Positions 7,828 to 14,651 of a DNA stretch of 24,547 nt are shown here, piece by piece. The stretch is from contig DASTZF010000268.1 in NCBI GenBank assembly GCA_035764445.1, positions 1 to 24,547 of the forward strand, read 5' to 3'. The position numbers were made by a program, and so were the translations under genes. Source of the stretch: JAEUPI01 sp035764445. Lineage in GTDB: Bacteria; Pseudomonadota; Gammaproteobacteria; Burkholderiales; Burkholderiaceae_C. Each line of letters opens with the position of its first letter. Positions within the stretch are counted from its first letter, which is position 1. The notes beneath the pieces are model-generated. The model worked only from the letters and a program-made list of their open reading frames with translations, had not been told where the DNA came from and ran no database searches.

Positions 7828-8973
7828 TCACTTCCAGAAGCGCTTCGTTGCGATGCGCGCACCCTCGGCCATCGCGGCGAACTTGGCCCACACGACGTCG
7901 GGGTCCACCGCGGCCTGGCCGACCCAGGTGCCGTAGCCGCAGTCGCTACCGGCCATCACGTTCTCGCGGCCCACCAGGTTGGCGTAGCGGCCGATGCGCT
8001 GCGCGATCAGCTCGGGGTGCTCGATGAAGTTGGACTTCGACTCGATCACCCCCGGGATCAGCAGCTTGCCCTCCGGCAGCTTGACGGTCTCGAACAGCGC
8101 CCATTCGTGCGCATGGCGCGGATTGGCGGCCTCCAGCGCGATCGCACTCGGCCGCGCCCTCCAGACGATGTCGATCACATCGGCCAGCGGCACGTCGCAA
8201 TGGTGCGGCCCCTCGTAGTTGCCCCAGCACAGGTGCATCCGCGTGCGATCGGGCGCGATGTTGCGCAGCGCATGGTTCATCGCCTCGACGTGCAGCTGCG
8301 CCTTCTTGCGCCATTCGGGCAGGCTCAGGTCGGCATGCTGGATGTGGCGCCCCATGCCGAGGTCGGGGCAGTCGATCTGCAGCACGAAGCCGGCATCGAC
8401 GATGGTCTCGTACTCGACGCGCATCGCCTCGGCGATCGCGTAGAGGTATTCATCCTCGGTCGTGTAGTGCTCGTTGCGGAAGAACAGCGACACCACACCC
8501 GGCGACGCCGCGGTCAGGAAGCCCTCCTCCGATTTCACCTGCGCCAGCGCGTTGCGCAGGTGCGCGACGTCGGTCTGCGCGGCCTGCGGGTCGCGCACCT
8601 GCACCGCCGCGTTGCAGCTCGGCGTGCGCCGGCGCGAGCGCCCGGGGTCACCGAACACGCGCTTGGCCAGGCCAGGGAAGCCCACCAGATCCTGATAGAC
8701 GAACTTGTTGTCGTCGCCACCGAAGCCGCTCAGCCGATCCTTGATGTAGGTGGCGTAGCTCGGCTTGCTCATCTCGCCGTCATTGATGATGTCGACGCCA
8801 GCGGCGGACTGCTTGCGCACCACGTCGGCCACCGCGTCGGCCACCCGCGCCTCGAGCGCGACCGAGTCGACCGGCACGCCCTCTTCCTTGGCGTACATCG
8901 TCTTGATCAGGCTCTCGGGCCGCGGCAGGCTGCCGGTGTGCGTGGTGAGAAAGCGATCGCTGCTGCGCTTCAT
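7828..8973 (-). CDS. MetE C-terminal-domain-like (UROD/MetE superfamily) protein
   Basis: A 381-residue protein of the stand-alone 'cobalamin-independent methionine synthase II' group, a TIM barrel that in relatives transfers alkyl groups to a thiol held on zinc. Visible features are THTGSLPRP near the N-terminus, DIINDGEMSK, and the probable zinc ligands H247 and C249 in RMHLCWGNYEG and C345 in AGSDCGYGT, with E281 in LEAANPRHAHE as a likely fourth. It is about half the length of E. coli MetE and lacks its N-terminal barrel, so methionine synthesis with polyglutamyl-folate cannot be assumed; epoxyalkane:coenzyme M transferases belong to the same superfamily. GAGGAG 8 nt before the ATG supports the start. 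It lies upstream of the GMC/sulfatase pair on the same strand, separated by a 187-bp gap with a strong hairpin. The substrate is unknown. Confidence 0.88.
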   Translation of the reverse strand: MKRSSDRFLTTHTGSLPRPESLIKTMYAKEEGVPVDSVALEARVADAVADVVRKQSAAGVDIINDGEMSKPSYATYIKDRLSGFGGDDNKFVYQDLVGFPGLAKRVFGDPGRSRRRTPSCNAAVQVRDPQAAQTDVAHLRNALAQVKSEEGFLTAASPGVVSLFFRNEHYTTEDEYLYAIAEAMRVEYETIVDAGFVLQIDCPDLGMGRHIQHADLSLPEWRKKAQLHVEAMNHALRNIAPDRTRMHLCWGNYEGPHHCDVPLADVIDIVWRARPSAIALEAANPRHAHEWALFETVKLPEGKLLIPGVIESKSNFIEHPELIAQRIGRYANLVGRENVMAGSDCGYGTWVGQAAVDPDVVWAKFAAMAEGARIATKRFWK

Positions 8974-9062
8974 CGTCGGGCTCCTCGCGCGCGTCTGTGC
9001 TCGCGGAGTGCATCGTAGCGGCGCCGCGCTCGACGCTCACGCCCGCGGACCCACCGCCAGCC

Positions 9063-10478
9063 TCAGGGGCCCGGATTCGATCGCGACCGATCGAGCGCTG
9101 CGGCGAGGAACAGCGTCTTCAGCAGCGCGCGGTTGATCTCCAGCGGCTCGATGAACGCCGCATCGGCGGCGGCGCGGATCTCGGGCGCCGTCTCCGATTC
9201 GATCGCACGCACCAGCTCGAGCAGCGGCTGATACGGTCCGCTGTCGTCGACGATCGCCGCCCGCACGCGCTCGGGCACCTCGAGCATCGCGAGCGTCTCG
9301 CCGGCCGGGCGGCCCACGATGCGATCGAGCAGCGAGAAGACGCCGCACATGAAGAGCTCGCCACGGGTCTCGACGCTGCTCGACGGCGCGGCCAGCAATC
9401 GCATCAGCAGCCCGCGCCGCAGCGCGGCGAAGTTCACCGGCTTCAGGCGCATGTCGTCGCCGGTGCGCGCCAGCATGCCGCCGAGCCAGCGCCGCAGCGG
9501 TTGCGCGCCCAGCAGCGAGATCGCCTGCCTGAACGAACCGGTCTCCAGGCGCAGCTGGCCCGGCGCGGCGCGCTGCACGTGGCGCACCAGCTCGAACGCC
9601 AGCAGCGGATCGCGCATCAGCGTGTCGTCGAGGCGACTGGCATCGCCGCCGCGCTCGATCTGCTCGATCAGGTCGAGCACCACCCTGGCATCGGGCTGCG
9701 CCTGCAGCGGCGCCGATGGGCTCTCGTGCAGCGGCCAGCCGATGACGGCGATCGCGCCGCGCTCGAAGCTCTGCTGCATTTGCGCCATCGTGCGCACGCC
9801 ACTCTGGATGTGCGGGATGCTGCGCGCGGTGCCTTGCGGCGCCGGCACGGCAGTCAGCCGCCGATCGTCGGCGAAGTCGATGATCGACCACTTGAATGCG
9901 TGCAGCAGCTCGCGCGGCAATTGCCGCATCGGGCGGCCCTTGAGCAGCAGCGTGTTGCCGCGCGCTGCCAGCTCCTGCAGCACGCCGGTGTTGGCCGGCT
10001 CGACGGCGACGAACCACGGGATCTCGACCATCACGTTGCGGTGCGGCCGCGCTTGCAGCAGCTCGGCCAGCAGCAGCTCGGACGACGCGTTGAGCACCAC
10101 CGGCCCGCCTTCCGCCGGCCAGACGTCGCCGATCGCCCGCAGCAGCGCGTCGGCGTCCGGCGTCACGCCGGGGCGCAGCGGCACCACCGTGAGCCGCGTG
10201 GCGATCACACCCTGGTAGCGATCGATCACCGGTGAGTAGCCGAGCACCACCTGGCCGAGCACGCGCCCGGCCTCCTCGCCCATCGCCAGCACGGTGGTCG
10301 GCGCGAACGCAGTCTCGGTGCGAGGTGCCAGGTGGCGCGCCGCCAACAGGTCGCTGCGCGCGGCGGCATCCTCGATGCGGCTGTCGAGCCAGTCGAACGT
10401 GGTCAGCGTCTGACCGGTGAGCGTCGGCGTTTCGGTGTCGGACGCGGCGACTCTGACGGGCGGTGGATTCGTGGTCAT
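9063..10478 (-). CDS. degenerate EAL plus HDOD signalling protein (YuxH-like)
   Basis: From the ATG at 10478 the protein has 471 residues. Residues about 75-255 resemble the EAL-like half of YuxH proteins (VLGYSPVIDRYQGVIATRL, PVVLNASSELL, VMVEIPWF, KWSIIDFADD), but the Glu-Ala-Leu catalytic signature is absent, so cyclic-di-GMP hydrolysis is unlikely. Residues about 265-460 form an HDOD domain (MRDPLLAFELVRHVQ, FRQAISLLGAQPLRRWL, ELFMCGVFSLLDRIVG, VPERVRAAIV) without the HD metal dyad, typical of protein-interaction modules in chemotaxis, motility and stress signalling. The frame is open 38 codons further upstream, but that part is arginine-rich, unlike protein, and overlaps strong stem-loops, so I use the internal ATG. 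It is monocistronic in appearance, with 89 bp to the MetE-like start. Confidence 0.88.
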   Translation of the reverse strand: MTTNPPPVRVAASDTETPTLTGQTLTTFDWLDSRIEDAAARSDLLAARHLAPRTETAFAPTTVLAMGEEAGRVLGQVVLGYSPVIDRYQGVIATRLTVVPLRPGVTPDADALLRAIGDVWPAEGGPVVLNASSELLLAELLQARPHRNVMVEIPWFVAVEPANTGVLQELAARGNTLLLKGRPMRQLPRELLHAFKWSIIDFADDRRLTAVPAPQGTARSIPHIQSGVRTMAQMQQSFERGAIAVIGWPLHESPSAPLQAQPDARVVLDLIEQIERGGDASRLDDTLMRDPLLAFELVRHVQRAAPGQLRLETGSFRQAISLLGAQPLRRWLGGMLARTGDDMRLKPVNFAALRRGLLMRLLAAPSSSVETRGELFMCGVFSLLDRIVGRPAGETLAMLEVPERVRAAIVDDSGPYQPLLELVRAIESETAPEIRAAADAAFIEPLEINRALLKTLFLAAALDRSRSNPGP

Positions 10479-10485
10479 GGCAGCC

Positions 10486-10575
10486 GCTCGCCGAAGCGAG
10501 CCCTGGAACGAGTGTCGGCGAAGGCGGGCACAAGCTGTAGCCCGCCGACGCCGAAGTGCCAAATCCGCCGCACTT
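10486..10575 (-). promoter_or_regulatory. structured 5' leader of the EAL-HDOD gene (three stem-loops)
   Basis: Read on the minus strand, three hairpins follow one another just before the ATG at 10478. Nearest the start is GCTCGC-TTCG-GCGAGC (10486-10501), a six-pair stem closed by a C(UUCG)G tetraloop. Next is a 13-pair stem made of 10523-10529 with 10540-10546 plus 10515-10520 with 10549-10554, interrupted by one 2x2 purine internal loop. The third pairs 10554-10559 with 10570-10575. No U-run follows any of them. Whether they act as a translational regulator, an attenuator or a REP-like element is not decidable from one sequence. Confidence 0.45.
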
Positions 10576-10664
10576 GTCGGGACACCGAGCAAGCCTCGCG
10601 CTGAGAGGCCGAGGGAACAGCAGACGGCGGCGGTTACCCGCTCACACGATCAGCGTGCAGCGCG

Positions 10665-10865
10665 TTACTGCACGCCCGCATCCGACATGTCGTCTTCGAC
10701 GAAGACTTCGTCGCGCGGCACGGTCGCCAGCTCGTTGCAGCGGCACGCGACGCCACCGCCCTCGCAGTCGTGGTGGTGACTCCACGGCAGCCGGGGATGC
10801 TCTTCGCACAGCCAGCCGGAGCCCTCGCACAGCGGGCAAATCAACTTGAGCTGTTTCTGCTTCAT
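10665..10865 (-). CDS. small cysteine-rich zinc-ribbon-like protein
   Basis: A 66-residue protein beginning MKQKQLKLICPLCEGSGW. It contains CPLCEGSGWLCEEHP, then WSHHHDCEGGG and CRCNELA, giving six cysteines and several histidines in an arrangement like half of a DnaJ CxxCxGxG zinc finger. I recall similar mini-proteins of the CPxCxGxGWxCExHP kind from many proteobacteria, without an established role; zinc binding is inferred. The start at 10865 is fixed by a strong AGGGGG site about 5 nt upstream; a longer frame to 11054 is arginine-rich and lacks support. The last third is acidic (DEVFVEDDMSD). It lies upstream of the EAL-HDOD gene on the same strand with a 186-bp structured spacer. Confidence 0.8.
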   Translation of the reverse strand: MKQKQLKLICPLCEGSGWLCEEHPRLPWSHHHDCEGGGVACRCNELATVPRDEVFVEDDMSDAGVQ

Positions 10866-11001
10866 CGTGCCCCCTCGACGCCCATCCATGCTATCGACGC
10901 GCATCGGGCAGGGCCAGTGGACAGGCAGTGGAATGCTTGTGGAAATCGCTTGAACAACTCGTCTTGTCGCCAAGTTCGTGAAGGATTCGTGACGGCGCGC
11001 A

Positions 11002-11027
11002 GCGGCGCGCGAAGCGGTGCGCGCCGC
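11002..11027. repeat. GC-rich palindrome in intergenic space
   Basis: GCGGCGCGC (11002-11010) pairs with GCGCGCCGC (11019-11027) over 9 bp with the loop GAAGCGGT. A second copy of the left arm core, CGGCGCGC, lies at 10993-11000 and could pair with the same right arm, giving alternative structures. No T-run follows on either strand. Role unknown. Confidence 0.4.
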
Positions 11028-11223
11028 GGTGCGCTCGATGTGGGCGATCTGCACACGTCGCTCGCGCCCCGCATCAAGACACGCGCCGCAGATCCGGCTG
11101 GTGCCACGGTCTCGCGCATGCGTCGGTGCACGTTGTCCTACAGCCCGTCAGGACGAAACCCACGCCAGCGCGCGGTGACCGCCGGTCGGCAGTGCGATGC
11201 AGTGCACCTAGTCTTGATGCCAC

Positions 11224-11242
11224 TGCTGCGCGTCGCGCAGCA
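11224..11242 (+). promoter_or_regulatory. near-perfect 19-bp inverted repeat ahead of the DUF1328 gene
   Basis: TGCTGCGCG (11224-11232) and CGCGCAGCA (11234-11242) are reverse complements around a single T. The repeat ends 8 bp before the AAAGGAG ribosome-binding site (11248-11254). As RNA it would form an 8-pair stem with a three-base loop right beside the site; as DNA it could be a protein-binding operator. Confidence 0.45.
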
Positions 11243-11259
11243 TCGCTAAAGGAGCACGC

Positions 11260-11424
11260 ATGCTGTACTACGCAGTGGTCTTCTTCATCATCGCGCTGGT
11301 CGCCGCGCTGTTCGGCTTCGGCGGCATCGCCGCCGGCGCCGCGAGCATCGCGCAGATCCTGTTCTACATCTTCCTGATCCTGGCGATCGTCGGCCTGGTG
11401 GCAGGCCTGGTCAGACGGGGTTAG
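11260..11424 (+). CDS. DUF1328 family small membrane protein
   Basis: A 54-residue protein starting MLYYAVVFFIIALVAALFGF, with two hydrophobic helices (about residues 4-24 and 31-50) around the short GGIAAGAASIAQ turn, ending in a basic VRRG. This matches the DUF1328/YtjA family of small inner-membrane proteins, which are typically 50-60 residues and often stress-induced in proteobacteria; the molecular role is not established. The strong AAAGGAG six bases ahead of the ATG and the perfect family fit make the gene secure despite its length. It faces away from the cysteine-rich mini-gene and converges on the SolA-like gene, with 46 bp between them. Confidence 0.93.
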   Translation: MLYYAVVFFIIALVAALFGFGGIAAGAASIAQILFYIFLILAIVGLVAGLVRRG

Positions 11425-11470
11425 CGCCGCGGATCGTCGCCTCGGCGCAAGCGGACGAGGCGCGCAGTCT

Positions 11471-12628
11471 TCACTGCGCGTCACGCCAGCGAAACGCGTC
11501 GAGGTCGAACCGCGGCGTCTTGCGCTCGGCGAGATCGGCCAGGATCTCGCCGATCACCGGCGCGAACTTGAAGCCATGCCCCGAGCACGGGCTGGCGACC
11601 AGCACGTCCGGATGTTCCGGGTGGCGGTCGATCCAGAAGTGCTCGTCGGGCGTGTTGGTGTAGAGACAAACTGTCGATGCGAGCACGCGGCCGTCGGCCG
11701 CGGGCACGAAGCGCCTGGCCGCGCGACGCACCTCGTCGACCTCGGCAGGCGCGACCTCGCGTCGCACGGTGTCGGCGGTGGTCAGCTCACCACGATGGTG
11801 GAACGCGAGCTTGATGCCCGCACCGATGTCGGGCAGCCCGTAGAAGAAGCGATCGCCGTCGAACTGCCACAGGTGCACCGGGCAGCGCCGCGGCGTGAAG
11901 GCATCCGCATCGGCCCGCGGCTCGAACCAGTGCAGCACCTGGCGTTCGACCCGAAACGGCAATCGCATTCCCGGCATCAGCGACGCGACCCACGCGCCTG
12001 CGCTGACGATCAGTTGGCGCGCTCGGTAGCGGGCAACGGCGGTGGAGATCTCGATGCCCGTGTCGTCCGCCTGCCAACGGCTCACGGGCTCGCCGAAGCG
12101 CAGCGTCGCGCCGTGACGCCGTGCCTGCTCGAGTTGCGCCTTCACGCACGCCTCGGGCGCCAGCACACCGGCACGCGGCTCCCACACGCCGACCATGCCG
12201 GGCTCGGGGTTCAGCACCGGAAAGCGCGCCCGAATCTCGTCGGCCGACAGCAGCTCGTGTGGCAGCCGGTGTTGCCGCGCACTGCGCAGCGCCCCGTCGA
12301 CGAGCACGCAGCCCGGCTCGCCGACCATCAAACCGCCGGTGGGCTGCAGCAGCGCGGCACCGGACAACTGCTCGAGTTCGCGCCATAGCTCGTAAGCGCG
12401 CTGCACCATCGGCACATAGACCGGATCCTCGAAGTAGGCCTCACGGACGATCCGCGAATCGCCGTGCGACGAACCCCACGTGTGCGGCGGCGTGAAGCGA
12501 TCGAAGCCAATGACGTCGGCGCCTCGACGCGACAACGCGAGCGCGGCCGCACTGCCCATCGCACCCAGGCCGACGATCGCCACGTCGTGCACGTGGGGCT
12601 CCGCAGGTTGCGATCCGCCTGGCGCCAT
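11471..12628 (-). CDS. monomeric sarcosine oxidase / N-methyltryptophan oxidase family FAD enzyme
   Basis: A 385-residue cytoplasmic flavoprotein predicted to oxidise a secondary N-methyl amino acid, giving the amine, formaldehyde and hydrogen peroxide. Evidence: the Rossmann motif VAIVGLGAMGSAAA (G20-G25), the family signature GSSHGDSRIVREAYFEDPVYVP at about 52-73, RQVLHWFEP, FYGLPDIGAGIKLAFHH, and CLYTNTPDEHF with C321 at the position of the covalent 8alpha-S-cysteinyl-FAD link of MSOX, then SPCSGHGFKFAPVIGE. The length fits the family (about 370-390). Substrate (sarcosine, N-methyltryptophan, pipecolate or another) cannot be fixed from sequence. No clear Shine-Dalgarno precedes the ATG. 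It lies 36 bp downstream of the exported 158-residue protein gene and may share its transcript. Confidence 0.92.
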   Translation of the reverse strand: MAPGGSQPAEPHVHDVAIVGLGAMGSAAALALSRRGADVIGFDRFTPPHTWGSSHGDSRIVREAYFEDPVYVPMVQRAYELWRELEQLSGAALLQPTGGLMVGEPGCVLVDGALRSARQHRLPHELLSADEIRARFPVLNPEPGMVGVWEPRAGVLAPEACVKAQLEQARRHGATLRFGEPVSRWQADDTGIEISTAVARYRARQLIVSAGAWVASLMPGMRLPFRVERQVLHWFEPRADADAFTPRRCPVHLWQFDGDRFFYGLPDIGAGIKLAFHHRGELTTADTVRREVAPAEVDEVRRAARRFVPAADGRVLASTVCLYTNTPDEHFWIDRHPEHPDVLVASPCSGHGFKFAPVIGEILADLAERKTPRFDLDAFRWRDAQ

Positions 12629-12664
12629 CGGCCGGCAGATTAGCAGCGTCGAGCGCCGGCGACC

Positions 12665-13141
12665 TTAGGGTGCGGCCGCGCGCTGAAACGCCAGCAGCGC
12701 CCGATGCAGCGCCTGTGCAGCGCGCACGTCGGGGCAATACAGCGTGAGCGCCTGGTTGCTGAGCGTCGAGGGCGACAGCAACACGATGCCGTATTGCGCG
12801 CGCGCCGCCGCCAGTTCGGCATCCCACGGCACGCTCGACACGCACGCCGCGGTGTTCATGCAGGTGAGCGTCAAGCGCGCCTCGCGGCGGTAGCTGCGCC
12901 CGGCTGATCCCAGCTCGGCATAGTCGACACCGACGCTGCCGAAGAACACGCGCAGCTCGCGCGACCCGGCCCGAAACGAAATCGACTGCTGCTCGACGTC
13001 GGCGTCGACGATCGCATGCACACCATCGTGGCAACCGGTGAGCGCCTGTTCGATGAAGTCAGCGACGACCTCGGGTCGCTGCGCGAGCGCGGGGGCCGTG
13101 CAGATGCCCAACACCGCGATGCCTGCAGCGATCCGTCGCAC
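12665..13141 (-). CDS. unrecognised exported protein, 158 residues
   Basis: Starting at a GTG (13141) the frame encodes RRIAAGIAVLGICTAPALA followed by Q, a typical Sec signal peptide, then a mature part of about 138 residues. GGAGG lies 9 nt before the GTG and decides the start; the same frame is open much further upstream, but only as a shadow of the CoA-transferase gene. The mature part has cysteines in LTGCHDGVH and LTCMNTAACVSS that could form disulfides, and alternating strand-like segments (SISFRAGSREL, YRREARLTLTC). I do not recognise the family. It sits just upstream of the SolA-like oxidase on the same strand. A periplasmic location is predicted; no function is proposed. Confidence 0.72.
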   Translation of the reverse strand: MRRIAAGIAVLGICTAPALAQRPEVVADFIEQALTGCHDGVHAIVDADVEQQSISFRAGSRELRVFFGSVGVDYAELGSAGRSYRREARLTLTCMNTAACVSSVPWDAELAAARAQYGIVLLSPSTLSNQALTLYCPDVRAAQALHRALLAFQRAAAP

Positions 13142-13371
13142 CGTCCGCACCCTCCGTCGAGCCGATGCCCGCAGCTTGCCCAACGGCGCAGCGATCGCGC
13201 AACGGCCGACGTGAGGGGTATCCCCCGTTCGGGGCGTGCAAGCCGGAATGGCGGCCATGCCCATGGTGATCAGCTCAAGTGCCGTCGAACCACCGATTTG
13301 ATTTGCAACCACAGGGGCGAGAAGTACGGCAATCGATTTCCTCAGCCCAAAAGCCTTGCACGCACTTGCTC
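13142..13371. other. 230-bp gap with overlapping G/C palindromes
   Basis: Between the CoA-transferase stop and the exported-protein start. At 13215-13234 the run GGGGTATCCCCCGTTCGGGG contains two mutually exclusive pairings: GGGG with CCCC across TAT, or CCCCG with CGGGG across TT. It lies about 75 bp upstream of the exported-protein start codon. It could be an operator for a response regulator or a leader structure. No ORF is supported here. Confidence 0.35.
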
Positions 13372-14574
13372 TCAAACGACCCCCGCCGCGCGCAACCGCG
13401 CCACGTCGGCCTTCGAATACCCGATCTCCGCGAGGATCGCTTCGGTGTGCTCGCCGAGCAGCGGCGCGCGGCCGCGGATCGCACCGGGCGTCTCCGACAG
13501 CCGCACCGGCGTGTCGGCCACCGGTGCGGGCCGCGGCGAGCCGGGGAACGCGATCTCGCGCAGGATGCCGCTGGCACGGACATGCGCGTCGTCGAGTGCC
13601 TGCTGCGGGCTGTGCACCGGCCCGGCCGGGATGCGCGCGGTTTCGAACGCGTCGATCGCTCGCGCGCGCGAGCGCGCCGCGCACCAAGCGCCGAGCCGCT
13701 CGCTCACCGCGCGCGCGTGCCTGCCGCGCGCGAAGTCGTCGGCGAACCGCGGGTCGTCGATCCACTCCGGCGCATCGAGCATCCGGCAGAAGCGCTCCCA
13801 CAGCGGCTGGCCGACCGTCTGCACGATCAGCCACTGGCCATCGGCGCACTGAAAGAGATCGGACGGCGCCGAGCCGTAGCCGAGGTTGCCCTGCGGCACG
13901 CGATCGGGCTTGTTCACCGCCTGCTCGATCAGCACCGCGTTGGCGAACGTGAGCGCGGTGGCCATCAGCGAGCCGCTGACCTCCTGGCCGCGGCCGCTGC
14001 GCTCGCGCGCCATCAGCGCGAGCAGTGCACCGAACGCCGCCGCGATCGCGGTGCCGAAGTCGACCCAGTTGACGCTCGCACGGCGCGGCGCGCCGGGTTC
14101 GCCGGTCATGTACACCGCGCCCGACAGCGACTGGCCCAGGCCATCGAAGCCGAGCCGGTGCGCATATGGCCCGCTGGGGCCGAACGCGTTGGTCGCCACC
14201 AGGATCGCCCGCGGGTTGATCGCCGAGACGCTCGCATAGTCCAGCCCGATCGATTCCAGCGTCGCGGCCGGCATGTTGGCGATCAGGATGTCGCTGCGCG
14301 CGAGCAGTCGCTTGACGATCTCGCCACCATCGGGCGCAGCGGGGTCCAGCGTCAGCGACCGCTTGCCGCGATTGACCTGCATGTACAGGCCGCCCTCGCC
14401 GCTGGCTGCCAACGGCAGGATGAAGCGGTCTTCGCTGCCACCGATCTTGTCGACCCGGATCACGTCGGCGCCGTGGTCGGCCAGCAGCGCGCCGCAGAAC
14501 GGCCCGGCGATGAAGCGCCCGAAGTCGAGCACGCGGATGCCTGCAAGGACGCCTTCGTTCATCGAGCTCGTCAT
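13372..14574 (-). CDS. CaiB/BaiF family (type III) CoA-transferase
   Basis: A 400-residue cytoplasmic enzyme that moves coenzyme A between carboxylic acids through aspartyl-anhydride/thioester intermediates. It opens with LAGIRVLDFGRFIAGPFCGALLADHGADVIRVDK, typical of the family, and carries D172 in VNWVDFGTAIAAAFG at the place of the catalytic aspartate (D169 of formyl-CoA transferase), followed by ARERSGRGQEVSGSL, GYGSAPSDLFQCADGQW, IPAGPVHSPQQALDDAHV and a C-terminal PLLGEHTEAILAEIGYS. Length is normal. Starts at 14574 and 14562 (four codons in) are both possible. It is transcribed divergently from the LacI-type regulator, 77 bp apart, and one copy of that regulator's presumed operator lies in the gap, so it may be co-regulated with the hexarate genes. 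Its acyl substrate cannot be read from sequence. Confidence 0.93.
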   Translation of the reverse strand: MTSSMNEGVLAGIRVLDFGRFIAGPFCGALLADHGADVIRVDKIGGSEDRFILPLAASGEGGLYMQVNRGKRSLTLDPAAPDGGEIVKRLLARSDILIANMPAATLESIGLDYASVSAINPRAILVATNAFGPSGPYAHRLGFDGLGQSLSGAVYMTGEPGAPRRASVNWVDFGTAIAAAFGALLALMARERSGRGQEVSGSLMATALTFANAVLIEQAVNKPDRVPQGNLGYGSAPSDLFQCADGQWLIVQTVGQPLWERFCRMLDAPEWIDDPRFADDFARGRHARAVSERLGAWCAARSRARAIDAFETARIPAGPVHSPQQALDDAHVRASGILREIAFPGSPRPAPVADTPVRLSETPGAIRGRAPLLGEHTEAILAEIGYSKADVARLRAAGVV

Positions 14575-14627
14575 GGTTGGCGGCCAATGTACTTCGAACG
14601 TCGAGCCCTCCGTTCGCAGTTGGCCAA

Positions 14628-14641
14628 GCGTAGCGCTACCA
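14628..14641. promoter_or_regulatory. operator copy ahead of the GntR/LacI-type regulator gene
   Basis: GCGTAGCGCTACCA shares the central GTAGCGCTAC and the whole right half with the perfect palindrome at 15766-15779. Its centre is 17 bp before the regulator's ATG and about 60 bp before the divergent CoA-transferase start. It implies autorepression and possibly control of the CoA-transferase. Confidence 0.65.
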
Positions 14642-14651
14642 TGGCGACGCC

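Larger units (their letters stand above)
10866..11259. other. 394-bp intergenic region between two divergent mini-genes
   Basis: No credible coding frame is visible; the short open frames are arginine-rich. It contains a GC palindrome at 11002-11027 (GCGGCGCGC with GCGCGCCGC, 9 bp, 8-nt loop), a smaller inverted repeat GTCCT/AGGAC at 11135-11154, a direct repeat of CAGTGC (11190-11210 area) and the inverted repeat ahead of the DUF1328 gene. Promoters for both flanking genes must lie here, but I could not assign clear -35/-10 pairs. Confidence 0.5.

Noticed and set aside
7641..7862. 74 more codons upstream of the receptor/GMC fusion in the same frame
   Set aside because: They cross the GC hairpin and the end of the MetE-like gene and encode an Arg/Pro-rich peptide; the ribosome-binding site and signal peptide fix the start at 7640.
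10479..10592. 38-codon N-terminal extension of the EAL-HDOD protein
   Set aside because: Arginine-rich, unlike a protein N-terminus, and coincides with the stem-loops of the leader.
13142..14587. Upstream extension of the exported 158-residue protein
   Set aside because: That part is a shadow of the CoA-transferase gene; the GTG at 13141 has GGAGG and a signal peptide directly after it.
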